64,000 nt of DNA, taken from Marisediminicola senii (GTDB lineage: Bacteria > Actinomycetota > Actinomycetes > Actinomycetales > Microbacteriaceae). Position 1 is the first letter of the stretch; the number at the start of each line of letters is the position of its first letter. Shown one piece after another: positions 55,837 to 64,000 of this stretch. The notes beneath the pieces are model-generated. The model searched no databases. It saw nothing but the letters and a program-made list of their open reading frames with translations, and had not been told where the DNA came from. Where the stretch lies: positions 186,001 to 250,000 of the forward strand of contig NZ_JAALGE010000001.1 of NCBI RefSeq assembly GCF_011057645.1. The letters are read 5' to 3'. Made by a program: the position numbers and the translations under genes.

Positions 55837-57216
55837 CTAGAAGTTGGGGATGCGCACGCGCTCGGTCGCGTCGGCGCCGGTGAGGAACGCGAGGCGCACC
55901 GCCTCGCCGATGTGCCCGGCCTCGGCGTCGAGGATGGTCGTGAAACCGAGACGCCGGGCTTCGGCTGCGCGCTGCTTGGTCGACGACGCGGGACGCACCT
56001 CCCCGGCGAGGCTGATCTCGCCGACCGCCGCAAGCGACCCCGCGAACGGCTTGTCCTTGTAGGCGCTCGCGATCGCGAGGGCAATGGCCAGGTCGGCGCC
56101 CGGTTCGGTCACGCGGATGCCACCGACCGTAGAGACGTAGACGTCGTAGCCGCTGAGCGCGAGTGACGCGCGCCGCTCGAGCACCGCGAGCAGCATCGCG
56201 ACGCGGGCGGAATCGACGCCGTTGACCACGCGCCGCGGCTGCGGCGCCGACGACTTGACGATCAGGGCCTGCATCTCGACGGGGAGCGCGCGGCGCCCCT
56301 CGACCGCGATGGTCACGCACGTGCCGGAGACGGCGACGGCGCCGCGGGAGAGGAAAAGGCCGCTGGGATCGGAGACTTCGGCTATTCCGTCGCCCGTCAT
56401 CTCGAAGCATCCCACCTCGTCCGTCGATCCGAAGCGGTTCTTGTGGGCGCGCACGAACCGCAGGGCGGTCTGCCGGTCGCCCTCGAACTGCAGTACGACG
56501 TCGACGAGGTGCTCGAGCAGGCGGGGTCCGGCGATGGTGCCGTCTTTGGTGACGTGGCCGACGAGCAGGATGGGGAGGTTGCGGTCTTTCGAGACCCTGA
56601 TCAGGGTCGCGGCGACCTCTCGCACCTGCGATGGCCCGCCCGCGAGTCCCTCGGAGAGGGACGACGACACGGTCTGCACGGAGTCGACGATCACGAGCTG
56701 CGGCTGCACCTGGTCGATGTGGCCGAGGATCGTGGCGAGGTCGGTCTCCGCCGCGAGGAACAGCGACGGCTGCAGCGCGCCGGTGCGCTGGGCGCGCAGG
56801 CGCACCTGGTTGACCGATTCCTCGGCGGTGACGTAGAGCACGGTCGCGCCGGCCTTGGCCGCGCGGGAGGCGACCTCGAGCAGCAGGGTGGACTTGCCGA
56901 CGCCCGGCTCGCCGCTGAGCAGCATCGTCGCGCCCGGCACGATTCCGCCCCCGAGCACGCGGTCGAACTCGCCGATACCGCTCGGCCAGTGCGCCACCGA
57001 CTCTGCACCGATGTCGACGATGGAGCGTGCGGCCCTGGCGTCGTCGACGGCCGCGGGGCGCACGGTGCGGGCGGAGCCCACCGACTCCGGCATGGTCTCG
57101 ACGACGGTGCCCCACTGCTGGCACTCGCCGCAGCGGCCGGCCCACTTGAGGGTCGTCCAGCCACACTCCGTACACCTGAAGTTCGAGGCGGATGCGCGCG
57201 TTCGTGACTGGGCCAT
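55837..57216 (-). CDS. radA: DNA repair protein RadA
   Basis: A 459-residue RecA-like branch-migration ATPase. It has an N-terminal zinc finger CTECGWTTLKWAGRCGEC, Walker A GEPGVGKST (about 103), the RadA motif KNRFGSTDEVG, and a C-terminal Lon-like domain (YDVYVSTVGGIRV, ISLAGEVRP). It works with RecA in recombinational repair. The ATG has no ribosome-binding site, but TAGGCT seven bases upstream would make it leaderless. The GDSL gene lies 140 bp upstream on the same strand. Confidence 0.97.
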   Translation of the reverse strand: MAQSRTRASASNFRCTECGWTTLKWAGRCGECQQWGTVVETMPESVGSARTVRPAAVDDARAARSIVDIGAESVAHWPSGIGEFDRVLGGGIVPGATMLLSGEPGVGKSTLLLEVASRAAKAGATVLYVTAEESVNQVRLRAQRTGALQPSLFLAAETDLATILGHIDQVQPQLVIVDSVQTVSSSLSEGLAGGPSQVREVAATLIRVSKDRNLPILLVGHVTKDGTIAGPRLLEHLVDVVLQFEGDRQTALRFVRAHKNRFGSTDEVGCFEMTGDGIAEVSDPSGLFLSRGAVAVSGTCVTIAVEGRRALPVEMQALIVKSSAPQPRRVVNGVDSARVAMLLAVLERRASLALSGYDVYVSTVGGIRVTEPGADLAIALAIASAYKDKPFAGSLAAVGEISLAGEVRPASSTKQRAAEARRLGFTTILDAEAGHIGEAVRLAFLTGADATERVRIPNF

Positions 57217-57356
57217 CAGCCCAGCCTAGGCAGGACGGCCGACATCGCCGGGCGACCCTCCACACGGTCAGCGGACGCGCGCTCGCGGGGCTGTGGCCAG
57301 CCGGGTGTGGGGCCGGTGTGCGTGCCTGTGGCGGGTGCCCGTGCCGTGGACCTGGC

Positions 57357-58145
57357 CTACGCCCGCGCCTGCGGCTCCTCGGTCGGGCGCGCGTCGGCGC
57401 GCTTCTCGATGGCGCGCAGCCGCTCGGCCACCAGCGGCTCGAACGCCGACGCCCAGACGGCGTATCCACGATCGTTCGGGTGGAAGAAGTCGGCCGCGAC
57501 GTCGCGCAGTGCCGTGCGTGCCGCGGTGCGCGCCCGGGTGATGCGGTGCAGCGGGGCGACCACGAGCCCGAGCTCGCCCGCCACCCGGTGCACGATCTCG
57601 TTGGCCACCCGCACCTTGCGCTCGGCGTCGCCGTAGTAGAACGACGGCAGGTCGGCCACGATCGCGAACTCCGGAAGCGCCGCATACAGCTCCCTGATCT
57701 CGCGCTCGAAACGCTCGGGGTCGAACTCGCCGACATCGTTCGCGCCGATCGACACGGTCATGATGTCGGGATTGAGCCGGGCGAGCGCGGGCAGCTGCTC
57801 CAGCGCCTCACGCACCCGCGCCCCGGACTGGGCGAGGTTGACGACCCGCAGCGTACCCCCGGTATGGCGACGGATGCTGCGCGCCAACAACCCCACATAG
57901 CTGTGGTTCGGGCGGCTCGCGCCTATGCCCTGCGCCGCGGAATCGCCGATGGCCACGTACAGGTGGTCACCGGTCTTGCGGCGCTGTGCCCGCCAGAACG
58001 CCGAGTTGACCGGGATGGCCTCGGCGAGGCGCTCCATGCCGCCCGCCCGCCGCCGGATGACGAGGTGCCGGCCGACGAACACGGCGCCGGTCAGCACGCC
58101 CGTGACGCCGGCCGAGATGGTGACGGCCCGAAGTGCAGTTCGCAT
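57357..58145 (-). CDS. SGNH/GDSL family hydrolase, membrane-anchored
   Basis: A 262-residue esterase-type protein. It has an N-terminal hydrophobic anchor (about 8-26), block I AIGDSAAQGIGA (nucleophile Ser), block III IGANDVGEFD, and block V DFFHPNDRGYAVWA (catalytic Asp and His). The SGNH catalytic set is complete. It probably faces outward and removes acyl groups from lipids or glycans. It starts at ATG. tRNA-Ser lies 101 bp upstream on the same strand. Confidence 0.9.
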   Translation of the reverse strand: MRTALRAVTISAGVTGVLTGAVFVGRHLVIRRRAGGMERLAEAIPVNSAFWRAQRRKTGDHLYVAIGDSAAQGIGASRPNHSYVGLLARSIRRHTGGTLRVVNLAQSGARVREALEQLPALARLNPDIMTVSIGANDVGEFDPERFEREIRELYAALPEFAIVADLPSFYYGDAERKVRVANEIVHRVAGELGLVVAPLHRITRARTAARTALRDVAADFFHPNDRGYAVWASAFEPLVAERLRAIEKRADARPTEEPQARA

Positions 58146-58204
58146 GCCAGAACTGTAGCCGCGTCATCCACCCCGATGGGCCTGCCTATGGCCGCAAAGA
58201 CGTG

Positions 58205-58235
58205 AAAAAACCCCGGAATCGCGGGGATTCCGGGG
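58205..58235 (-). terminator. Intrinsic terminator after tRNA-Ser
   Basis: A perfect 10-bp stem (CCCCGGAATC with its complement) closes the loop GCGGG. Six A on the plus strand (58205-58210) give a U6 tail on the minus strand. Confidence 0.9.
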
Positions 58236-58246
58236 CATTCACATGG

Positions 58247-58333
58247 CGGTACCGGTGGGATTTGAACCCACGGTGGGCTCTCACCCACACAACTTTTCGA
58301 GAGTTGCACCTTCGGCCGCTCGGACACGGTACC
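58247..58333 (-). tRNA. tRNA-Ser (CGA)
   Basis: An 87-base class II tRNA: acceptor GGTACCG paired with CGGTACC, anticodon loop CTCGAAA (CGA), a long variable arm (GTGGGTGAGAGCCCAC), T arm GTGGGTTCAAATCCCAC. No CCA is encoded. Confidence 0.95.
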
Positions 58334-58431
58334 GCCGTCGATCTTAGTACAGGTCTGGGGGTGTCGTTTCGCGGGGCGATACCAGCCGCGAATGGAGCCG
58401 GATCAGTCGAATGCGACGACGAGCTGTTCGG

Positions 58432-59343
58432 TTAGCGAATGCCGCTGCGGGCGAACCCCTGCACGAAGTAGCGCTGGAAGACCAGGAAGAGCACGACCAT
58501 CGGCAGCACCGAGATGAGGGTGAGAGCCATGCTGGCGCTGTAATCCGGTGTCGACTGCCCCTTCAGGTAGAGCAGCCCGATGGGGAGCGTGAACAGCTCG
58601 TTGTCCTTCAGTGCGATGAGCGGCCACGCGAAGTCGTTCCAGCTGCCCAGCAGGGTGAGCAGCGCCAGCACCGCGATGAGCGGCTTGCTCAGCGGCAGCA
58701 CGATCTGCAGGAAGACGCGAATATGGCCGGCGCCGTCCATCCTCGCCGCCTCGATCAGCTCCTCCGGTATCGACAGGAAGAACTGCCTGGCGAGGAAGAT
58801 GCCGAACGCGGCCGCGGCGCCGGGCAGGATGACCGCCCAGTAGGTGCCGTAGAGCTGCAGCCCGGTGACGAGCCGGAACTGCGCGACCATGATCGCCTGC
58901 ACGGGGATCATCATGGTGGCCAGAGACAGCAGGAACAGCAGGTTGCGGCCTGGAAACCGCAGGCGGGCGAACGCGTAGCCGGCGAGCAGGTTCAGCGCCA
59001 CGGTGAACGCCGTGACGAACGCGCCGATGACGACCGAGTTGACGAACCACTCGGCGACCGGGAACCGGGCGAAGACCGACTCGAAGTTCTCGAGCGTGAT
59101 CGTGCTCGGCCAGAACCTCGGCGCTCCCGGTTCGAACACCTCGCCGCTCGGGGAGAACGCGATGACCAGCATCCAATAGAGCGGGAAGAACACGATGGCG
59201 GATGCCGCGACCGCGAGCACCAGGCGGGTGATCCAGGCTCCCCGCGAACCGGTGCGGCCCCGCGCGGGACGGGTGGGCACGCGGGTGCGCGTGCGGGCCA
59301 GGTCGGCGGCGGGGGCGATTTCTGTCAGCTGTGACGACGTCAT
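58432..59343 (-). CDS. Sugar ABC transporter permease, MalG type
   Basis: A 303-residue carbohydrate permease of the CUT1 family. It has six helices after a Thr/Arg-rich N-terminus and the EAA loop EAARMDGAGHIRVFLQIVLPLSKP, which docks the ATPase. It ends FVQGFARSGIR, close to the usual QGLTAGAVKG-type ending. It starts at ATG ten bases after the MalF-type gene. Third gene of the set; the ATPase is not encoded nearby and is presumably a shared MsiK-like protein. Confidence 0.94.
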   Translation of the reverse strand: MTSSQLTEIAPAADLARTRTRVPTRPARGRTGSRGAWITRLVLAVAASAIVFFPLYWMLVIAFSPSGEVFEPGAPRFWPSTITLENFESVFARFPVAEWFVNSVVIGAFVTAFTVALNLLAGYAFARLRFPGRNLLFLLSLATMMIPVQAIMVAQFRLVTGLQLYGTYWAVILPGAAAAFGIFLARQFFLSIPEELIEAARMDGAGHIRVFLQIVLPLSKPLIAVLALLTLLGSWNDFAWPLIALKDNELFTLPIGLLYLKGQSTPDYSASMALTLISVLPMVVLFLVFQRYFVQGFARSGIR

Positions 59344-59353
59344 TCTCGGTGTC

Positions 59354-60283
59354 CTATTCGACGAGGTCGCGCGTACGGTTGGTGCGCCACTGCACGAAGG
59401 TGAAGGCGAGGGTGATCAGGAGGATCACGATGCCCAGGGCGGCCCCGTAACCCTGCTCGCGAATCTGGAACGCGTTGCGGTAGGCGTAGGTACCCAGCAC
59501 GGAGGTCGAGAATCCGGGACCGCCGCCGGTCATCACGAAGATGATGTCGAAGACCTGGAACGAGGCGATGACGTTCATGATGAGCAGGAAGAACGTCGAT
59601 GGCCCGACGAGCGGCACGGTGATGGAGCGGAACTGTTGCCACGAGTTCGCGCCGTCGATACGGGCCGCCTCGTAGAGCTCAGGCGAGACGCTCTGCAGGC
59701 CCGCGATGTAGATGACCATGTTGAAGCCGATGCGCAGCCAGATCGAGGCGATGATGACCGAGACCATCGCCGCGGCACCGTCGGATTGCCATGCGACGGG
59801 GGAGCCCCCGAGCGAGACGAGCACCTTGTTGACGATGCCGGAAGACTCGCTGAAGATCGTCACGGCGATCAGGCCGGACGCGACGCCCGAGATCACCAGC
59901 GGCAGCACGATGATCGTGCGGAAGACTCCGCGTGCGGGGAGGACGGAGTTGAGCAGCACCGCGAGGCCCAGCCCCCCGATGAGCTCGATGGGCACGGTGA
60001 TGGCGGTGAAGAGCAGGGTGTTACCCAGGCTCTGCCAGAAGATCGGGTCGGCGGCCATCCGGGTGTAGTTCTCGAACCCCACCCACTCCGGGGTGCCGAA
60101 TCCCCGGGTCTCCTGCAGCGACAGCTGGATCGCGTAGAGGATCGGCACGAAGAGGAACAGCGCCATCAGCAACATGTTGGGTGCGAGGAACCCGAAGCCG
60201 GCGACGGCCTCACGCCCTCGCGCCGAGCGCAGCCGCACAGCCGTTGACCGGCCGGTGCGGCTGCGCTCAGACACCGCGGTCAT
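59354..60283 (-). CDS. Sugar ABC transporter permease, MalF type
   Basis: A 309-residue CUT1 permease with six helices. FLAPNMLLMALFLFVPILYAIQLSL is the standard opening, and the EAA loop reads YEAARIDGANSWQQFRSITVPLVGP. Then come the usual FDIIFVMTGGGP and GYGAALGIVI. The ATG shares a base with the stop of the binding-protein gene (TGATG); frame further upstream is a shadow. Confidence 0.95.
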   Translation of the reverse strand: MTAVSERSRTGRSTAVRLRSARGREAVAGFGFLAPNMLLMALFLFVPILYAIQLSLQETRGFGTPEWVGFENYTRMAADPIFWQSLGNTLLFTAITVPIELIGGLGLAVLLNSVLPARGVFRTIIVLPLVISGVASGLIAVTIFSESSGIVNKVLVSLGGSPVAWQSDGAAAMVSVIIASIWLRIGFNMVIYIAGLQSVSPELYEAARIDGANSWQQFRSITVPLVGPSTFFLLIMNVIASFQVFDIIFVMTGGGPGFSTSVLGTYAYRNAFQIREQGYGAALGIVILLITLAFTFVQWRTNRTRDLVE

Positions 60284-61575
60284 CAGCTGGTGGCCTCTTC
60301 GATGGCGGAGCTGATATTCGCCAGCGTCTCGGCAGTGCCCTGCCCGCCGACGAAGGCCTGTTCGAGCTGGTCCTGCATGGCGACCGAGATCTCGGCGAGG
60401 AACGGCGACGTGAGCTGCTTGACGTCGGTGGGCTCGATTGTCGTCGCCTGCTCGACGAACACGGGCATGACGTCGGGGCGCACGGCGAAGTCGATCGATG
60501 CCGGGTCGATGTCGACGCGGGTCGGCAGCTCGTTCGTGGCAGCGCAGAAGGTGCTCATGTTCTCGGCGTTGGACATGAACCGGAGGAACTCGGCCGCGAG
60601 CTCCGGGTTCTCCGTTCCCGCGGTGGCGACGAGGGCATTGCCGCCGAGGTCGGTCGCGCCGCGCTCGTTGACCGGCATCGGCGTCGCGATCCAGTCGAAG
60701 TCGGCGAGGTTCTCGACGTCGGGAACGAGGAAGGACCCGACGAACGACATCGCGACGGTCTGCTCGGTGAAGAAGGCATCGGCGTAGGTCGCGGACTTGA
60801 CGGAACTGGTCGGCGGAACCCACTGGTTCTCGAAGAAGCTCTTCGTGAAGTCGAGGGCCTCAGCGCCCGCGGCGGAATCGATGGCGGGCGTGGTGCCGTC
60901 TTCTTCGAGCAGGGCGCCGTCGGCTTCGAACAACCAGCTCAGCCAGCGGGGAGTGCCGCCGAGCTGCCAATTCGACGCGAAGGGGTATTGCTCCGCGGGG
61001 AGCGACGACCGCAGGGCCGTCGCGACATCGGCGAACTCCTCCCAGGTCCACGCCTCATCGAGGGTGGTGGGGATGTCGGTGATCCCCGCGGCCGTGAGCA
61101 GCGGCACGTTGACGAGCAGTGCAGAGACGTCGGTCTGGTGGGGAACGCCATACGGCGTGCCCTCGAACGAGACCGCCTCCCAGAACGCGGGAGTGAAGGC
61201 CGCGACCTCGTCCTCGGTGAAGTAGTCGGTGAGGTCGAGCAGCTGCTCCTGGCTGGAGTAGACGCCCACGTTGCCGTAGTCGGCCCGAAAGATGTCGGGC
61301 GCCTCGCCCGAGCTCAGCTGTGCGTCGATGTTGGTGAACATCTGGTCGTATGGCACCACGTTGAGCTCGACCTGTGCGCCGTCGTTGGCGGCTTCGAATT
61401 CGGTGATCAGCGACTCGAAGGCCGCCTGTTCGGATTCGCTGGCCCAGGTGGTGAAGGTCAGCGAGCCTTCGGAGTCGGCGTCGCCGCCTCCGCCGCCGAA
61501 ACCGGCGCATCCGCTGAGGGCGGTCGTCGCGGCGAGGGCTGCGGCGACGAGGGGAATGGTGCGTTTGGTAGTCAT
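60283..61575 (-). CDS. Sugar ABC transporter substrate-binding lipoprotein
   Basis: A 430-residue CUT1 binding protein. The signal peptide has the lipobox ALSGC, then a Gly-rich start, SLTFTTWASESEQAAFESLI, and the late APTNELPTR-like ATNELPTRVDID. It captures a mono- or oligosaccharide; the sugar cannot be told. The ATG follows AGAGG. A promoter candidate lies just upstream. No regulator or glycosidase gene is adjacent, so the operon is the minimal three-gene type. Confidence 0.95.
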   Translation of the reverse strand: MTTKRTIPLVAAALAATTALSGCAGFGGGGGDADSEGSLTFTTWASESEQAAFESLITEFEAANDGAQVELNVVPYDQMFTNIDAQLSSGEAPDIFRADYGNVGVYSSQEQLLDLTDYFTEDEVAAFTPAFWEAVSFEGTPYGVPHQTDVSALLVNVPLLTAAGITDIPTTLDEAWTWEEFADVATALRSSLPAEQYPFASNWQLGGTPRWLSWLFEADGALLEEDGTTPAIDSAAGAEALDFTKSFFENQWVPPTSSVKSATYADAFFTEQTVAMSFVGSFLVPDVENLADFDWIATPMPVNERGATDLGGNALVATAGTENPELAAEFLRFMSNAENMSTFCAATNELPTRVDIDPASIDFAVRPDVMPVFVEQATTIEPTDVKQLTSPFLAEISVAMQDQLEQAFVGGQGTAETLANISSAIEEATS

Positions 61576-61602
61576 GTCGAACCTCTTAGCGCGGGGGGTG
61601 AG

Positions 61603-61630
61603 GGGATATTGGCAGAGGCTGGCAATTCAA
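61603..61630 (-). promoter_or_regulatory. Candidate promoter for the sugar ABC operon
   Basis: On the minus strand TTGAAT (61625-61630) and TATCCC (61603-61608) are 16 bases apart, 28 bases before the ATG. The spacer contains TGCCA twice, possibly half-sites for a sugar-responsive repressor. Confidence 0.4.
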
Positions 61631-61708
61631 CAAACCCAACCAGTGGGCTGCCCGTGTGCGCGCTGTGAGGGTCGGGCAGGTTGGTGTGCCTGAGGGAGAT
61701 GTGCGCGC

Positions 61709-62518
61709 CTACTCGGCCGAGCTGTAGATCACGATCTCACCGGACGGTTCATCGAACACGAACTGCAGCGCGGTGCCGATGGGGTAGTCGCTGCGCAGCT
61801 CGTCGGGCATCTGTTCCGTCACCTTGATGGCGATCGCTGCGGGAAACGCGTTCGCCGCGCAGCCGGTCAATACCAGCCCCTGCACGGAACTGGTGGCGAG
61901 GTCGAATCCGGCGGCCGTCGTGATGAACAGGCATTCGTCGACGTACCCGTCGGTGACGATGCCGTCGGGCACGACGACGGCGCGCATGCCGCGGAACTCG
62001 GAGAACACCCGGGGACTCGAGGTCCCACCGAAGGTGAAGTACGCCGGAATGTCGACGCCGCTCTCCTCGCCCAGCCGGATCACCTGCGTCGCCCCGAGGC
62101 CATGCGGATCGGGGGTGTCGCGTTGGATGACCGCGGCCGACCCGAGCACCGCGGCGATGATCGCGGTGACGAGCGATAGTGCCCAGAGCACGGGCAGGCT
62201 CCACCGCGACGGGGTGGGCGCGGTGTCGGGGGTGGACGCGGTGTCGTCATCCGGGGCGGTCGCCTTCGGAACGGGCGGCTGCGGGGCGGCGTCGGCCTGC
62301 TGCCCGGGCTGTGGGCCAGCAGTCGCTGGCTCGACGGCAGGCGCGGTGGCTGGCGCCGCGGCATCCACTGGTTCACCCTGCGTCGAGGTGGCCCGCCGCT
62401 CGAGCGCCTCGAGTTCGCGCAGTCGCCCGAGGGCCGCTGCGTCGGCGTGGATGTCGGCGCCCGGACCGTATGCGCGCGCCCGGAGCATCCGCAGCTCGTG
62501 AACCGCCTCGGGATCCAC
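61709..62518 (-). CDS. Hypothetical single-pass membrane protein
   Basis: A 269-residue protein. It has a 45-residue helical cytoplasmic start (AVHELRMLRARAYGPGADIHAD), an Ala/Pro-rich linker, one helix (about 107-131) and an external domain of about 130 residues with two cysteines (DECLF, TGCAA). I recognise no named domain. It starts at GTG three bases after the aldo/keto reductase stop, so it is co-transcribed with it. A surface sensor or scaffold is possible, but nothing in the sequence proves it. Confidence 0.75.
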   Translation of the reverse strand: MDPEAVHELRMLRARAYGPGADIHADAAALGRLRELEALERRATSTQGEPVDAAAPATAPAVEPATAGPQPGQQADAAPQPPVPKATAPDDDTASTPDTAPTPSRWSLPVLWALSLVTAIIAAVLGSAAVIQRDTPDPHGLGATQVIRLGEESGVDIPAYFTFGGTSSPRVFSEFRGMRAVVVPDGIVTDGYVDECLFITTAAGFDLATSSVQGLVLTGCAANAFPAAIAIKVTEQMPDELRSDYPIGTALQFVFDEPSGEIVIYSSAE

Positions 62519-62521
62519 GCC

Positions 62522-63538
62522 TTATCGCCGCCGGGCTGCCGGCGCGAGAGTCGCGGCGCCGTAGCTGTTGTCGTTGGGGTTGATCGTGACGCCGGGAGCG
62601 ACGATCGCGTCGATGCGGTCGAGGGTCTCCGCGCTCAGCGTGACGTCGAGGGCGGGCAGCTGCGATTCGAGCTGCTGCATGGTGCGCGGGCCGATGATGG
62701 CCGACGTCACGCCGGGGTGCCGGATGACGAACGCGATCGCGAGTTCGATCATCGAGATGCCGGCGTCGTCGGCAACCGCCGCAATGTCGTCGATGAGGTC
62801 GAGCTTGCGCTGGTTGGCGGCGTACTCCATGTCGAAGCGGTGCCCGGGGCGCGCCGCCGAGGCCGAAACCGGCGGGTTGTCGCGGCTCCACCTCCCCGAC
62901 AGCCAGCCGCCGGCGAGCGGACTGTAGGTGAGGGTTCCCATGCCGTGCCGCTGCGTGGTCGGCAGCACGTCTTCTTCGATGCCGCGCACGAGGATCGAGT
63001 ACGGCGGCTGCTCGGTGACGAAGCGTTCCAGGTTGCGCTCCCTGGATACCCACTGCGCCTCGACGATCTCGCTGCCCGAGTACGACGACGAGCCGATGTA
63101 GCGCACCTTGCCCTGCCGCACCAGGTCGGTGAGCGCGCCGAGGGTCTCCTCGACGTCGGTGGTGGGGCTCGGCCGGTGCACCTGGTACAGGTCGATGTAG
63201 TCGGTGTCGAGGCGCCGCAGCGAATCCTCGACGGCGCGCATGATGTACTTGCGCGACCCGCCGCTGCGGTTGGGGCCGTCGCCCATCGGGATGAAGAACT
63301 TGGTCGCGAGCACCACGTCGTCGCGGCGCCCCGTGAGGGCTGCGCCCACGATCTCTTCCGAGCCCCCTGCCGAGTAGACATCGGCGGTATCGACGAAATT
63401 GATGCCAGAAGCGAGGGCGTGATGGATGACGCGGATCGCGTCGTCGCGGTCGTCATTGCCCCACGGCCCGAACATCATCGTGCCCAGGCACAGCGCGCTC
63501 ACCTCGAGACCGGTGCGGCCGAGTAGGCGGTACTCCAT
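62522..63538 (-). CDS. Aldo/keto reductase
   Basis: A 338-residue NADPH-dependent reductase of the AKR family. It opens with MEYRLLGRTGLEVSALCLGTMMFG and has NFVDTADVYSAGGSEEIVG (catalytic Asp and Tyr), VLATKF (Lys), and YQVHRP (His). The NADP-binding SAIIGPRTMQQLESQL is near the end. The tetrad is complete. It acts on aldehydes or ketones of unknown identity. It starts at ATG with GAAGGAG eight bases upstream. Confidence 0.94.
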   Translation of the reverse strand: MEYRLLGRTGLEVSALCLGTMMFGPWGNDDRDDAIRVIHHALASGINFVDTADVYSAGGSEEIVGAALTGRRDDVVLATKFFIPMGDGPNRSGGSRKYIMRAVEDSLRRLDTDYIDLYQVHRPSPTTDVEETLGALTDLVRQGKVRYIGSSSYSGSEIVEAQWVSRERNLERFVTEQPPYSILVRGIEEDVLPTTQRHGMGTLTYSPLAGGWLSGRWSRDNPPVSASAARPGHRFDMEYAANQRKLDLIDDIAAVADDAGISMIELAIAFVIRHPGVTSAIIGPRTMQQLESQLPALDVTLSAETLDRIDAIVAPGVTINPNDNSYGAATLAPAARRR

Positions 63539-63671
63539 GGGTGCTCCTTCGCAGTCGGGTCGTGCCGGCGCTCGCGGCACGCCACGACACCCCACGAGCA
63601 CCCTAAGCAATTCTCGGCTGAACGGCGCCCGGGAGGGCACCTGCGGCTGCCGCGCCCGTAGCATCGGGTCA

Positions 63672-64000
63672 ATGGATGCGGCGGTGGGGCGAGTGCGGGT
63701 GCGGTCGCGGAGGCGCATTGCGCTCGCCGTGCCCGTGGTCATCGCCCTGGGGCTCGTGCTGCGCTTCGGGCTGTCCGGATACGTCGCGGATGCCTCGGGC
63801 GGGGTGCTCTACGCCCTGCTGATGTACCTCGCCATCGCGTTCATCGCCCCGCGCCATGCGGCCATCCGGGTCGGAGTCATCGCGCTCGGCGTCTCGGTCG
63901 GCGTCGAGCTGCTGCAGCTGACGCGCATTCCGCTGCTGCTGGCGGAGGCGTTCCCGCCCGCCGCGCTGGCCCTTGGCACGTCGTTCGCGCTCGCCGACCT
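63672..64000 (+). CDS. DUF2809 family membrane protein, N-terminal part
   Basis: 109 codons are visible and the gene runs off the right edge. An Arg-rich start precedes at least three hydrophobic helices. GGVLYALLMYLAIAFIAPRH and VGVELLQLTRIPLL match the DUF2809 pattern (conserved GxxLYA and ELxQL). Family members are small four-helix membrane proteins of unknown function. It is divergent from the aldo/keto reductase with a 133-bp gap. The start is the first ATG of the frame. Confidence 0.8.
   Translation, partial: MDAAVGRVRVRSRRRIALAVPVVIALGLVLRFGLSGYVADASGGVLYALLMYLAIAFIAPRHAAIRVGVIALGVSVGVELLQLTRIPLLLAEAFPPAALALGTSFALAD

Overview
The window is chromosomal DNA from a high-GC actinobacterium. 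The best fit is the family Microbacteriaceae. The reasons are a tilS-hpt-ftsH-folE-folP-folB-folK-DUF3180 cluster, ClpC, DUF2809, IdeR/DtxR-type iron boxes, an LAXTG wall-sorting signal, many GTG and apparently leaderless starts, and dense ATGA/GTGA overlaps. The genus cannot be fixed from the sequence alone. There is no rRNA, CRISPR array, prophage, transposase or replication origin. Four tRNA genes are present.

Layout. 1-6035: end of a GtrA-type flippase gene, a FAD oxidoreductase, a convergent membrane-anchored GH5-type cellulase whose barrel is circularly permuted, a CPBP protease and recQ. 6036-6460: a gene-free, repeat-rich tract holding copy 1 of a ~150-bp inverted-repeat element. 6461-16052: an accessory stretch of stress and efflux genes, comprising an SDR with a 58-codon partner gene, GNAT, MarR plus monooxygenase, a divergent MFS exporter with a hydrolase, a TspO-like protein, thioredoxin, a nitroreductase, and a divergent arsB/arsC pair around an ArsR-like palindrome. 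16071-24025: an arsC fragment, mmuM, ppc and an iron-siderophore ABC importer with two iron boxes. 24036-24525: a gene remnant and tRNA-Phe, tRNA-Asp and tRNA-Glu. 24526-26886: a long leader, an M23 cell-wall peptidase and ppa. 26992-39400: a housekeeping run (tilS, hpt, ftsH, four folate genes, DUF3180, two PH-domain proteins, DUF2520, panC, lysS, two small membrane proteins).

39453-42671: a wall-anchored M14 carboxypeptidase, its terminator, and copy 2 of the inverted-repeat element. 42721-45460: a DUF2975-DUF2975-XRE-pirin operon behind a promoter packed with operator-like repeats; the pirin gene appears to start at ATA. 45572-51322: clpC, an orphan AAA+ ATPase, an N-acetylglutamate-synthase-type acetyltransferase and two poorly characterised genes. 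51331-55753: a divergent GntR regulator and a peptidase-permease-amidase operon with a clear palindromic operator. 55837-64000: radA, a GDSL hydrolase, tRNA-Ser, a sugar ABC importer without ATPase, an unknown membrane protein, an aldo/keto reductase and the start of a DUF2809 gene.

How the parts work together: the folate genes supply tetrahydrofolate and sit with purine salvage (hpt) and pantothenate synthesis (panC). The iron operon is probably silenced by an IdeR/DtxR repressor when iron is plentiful. The GntR module probably imports small peptides or amino acids and degrades an amide. The strongest oddities are the permuted cellulase, the paired 19-bp-ended repeat elements, the self-contained DUF2975/XRE/pirin regulatory unit, and a marked excess of the 9-mer GGATGCCGC.
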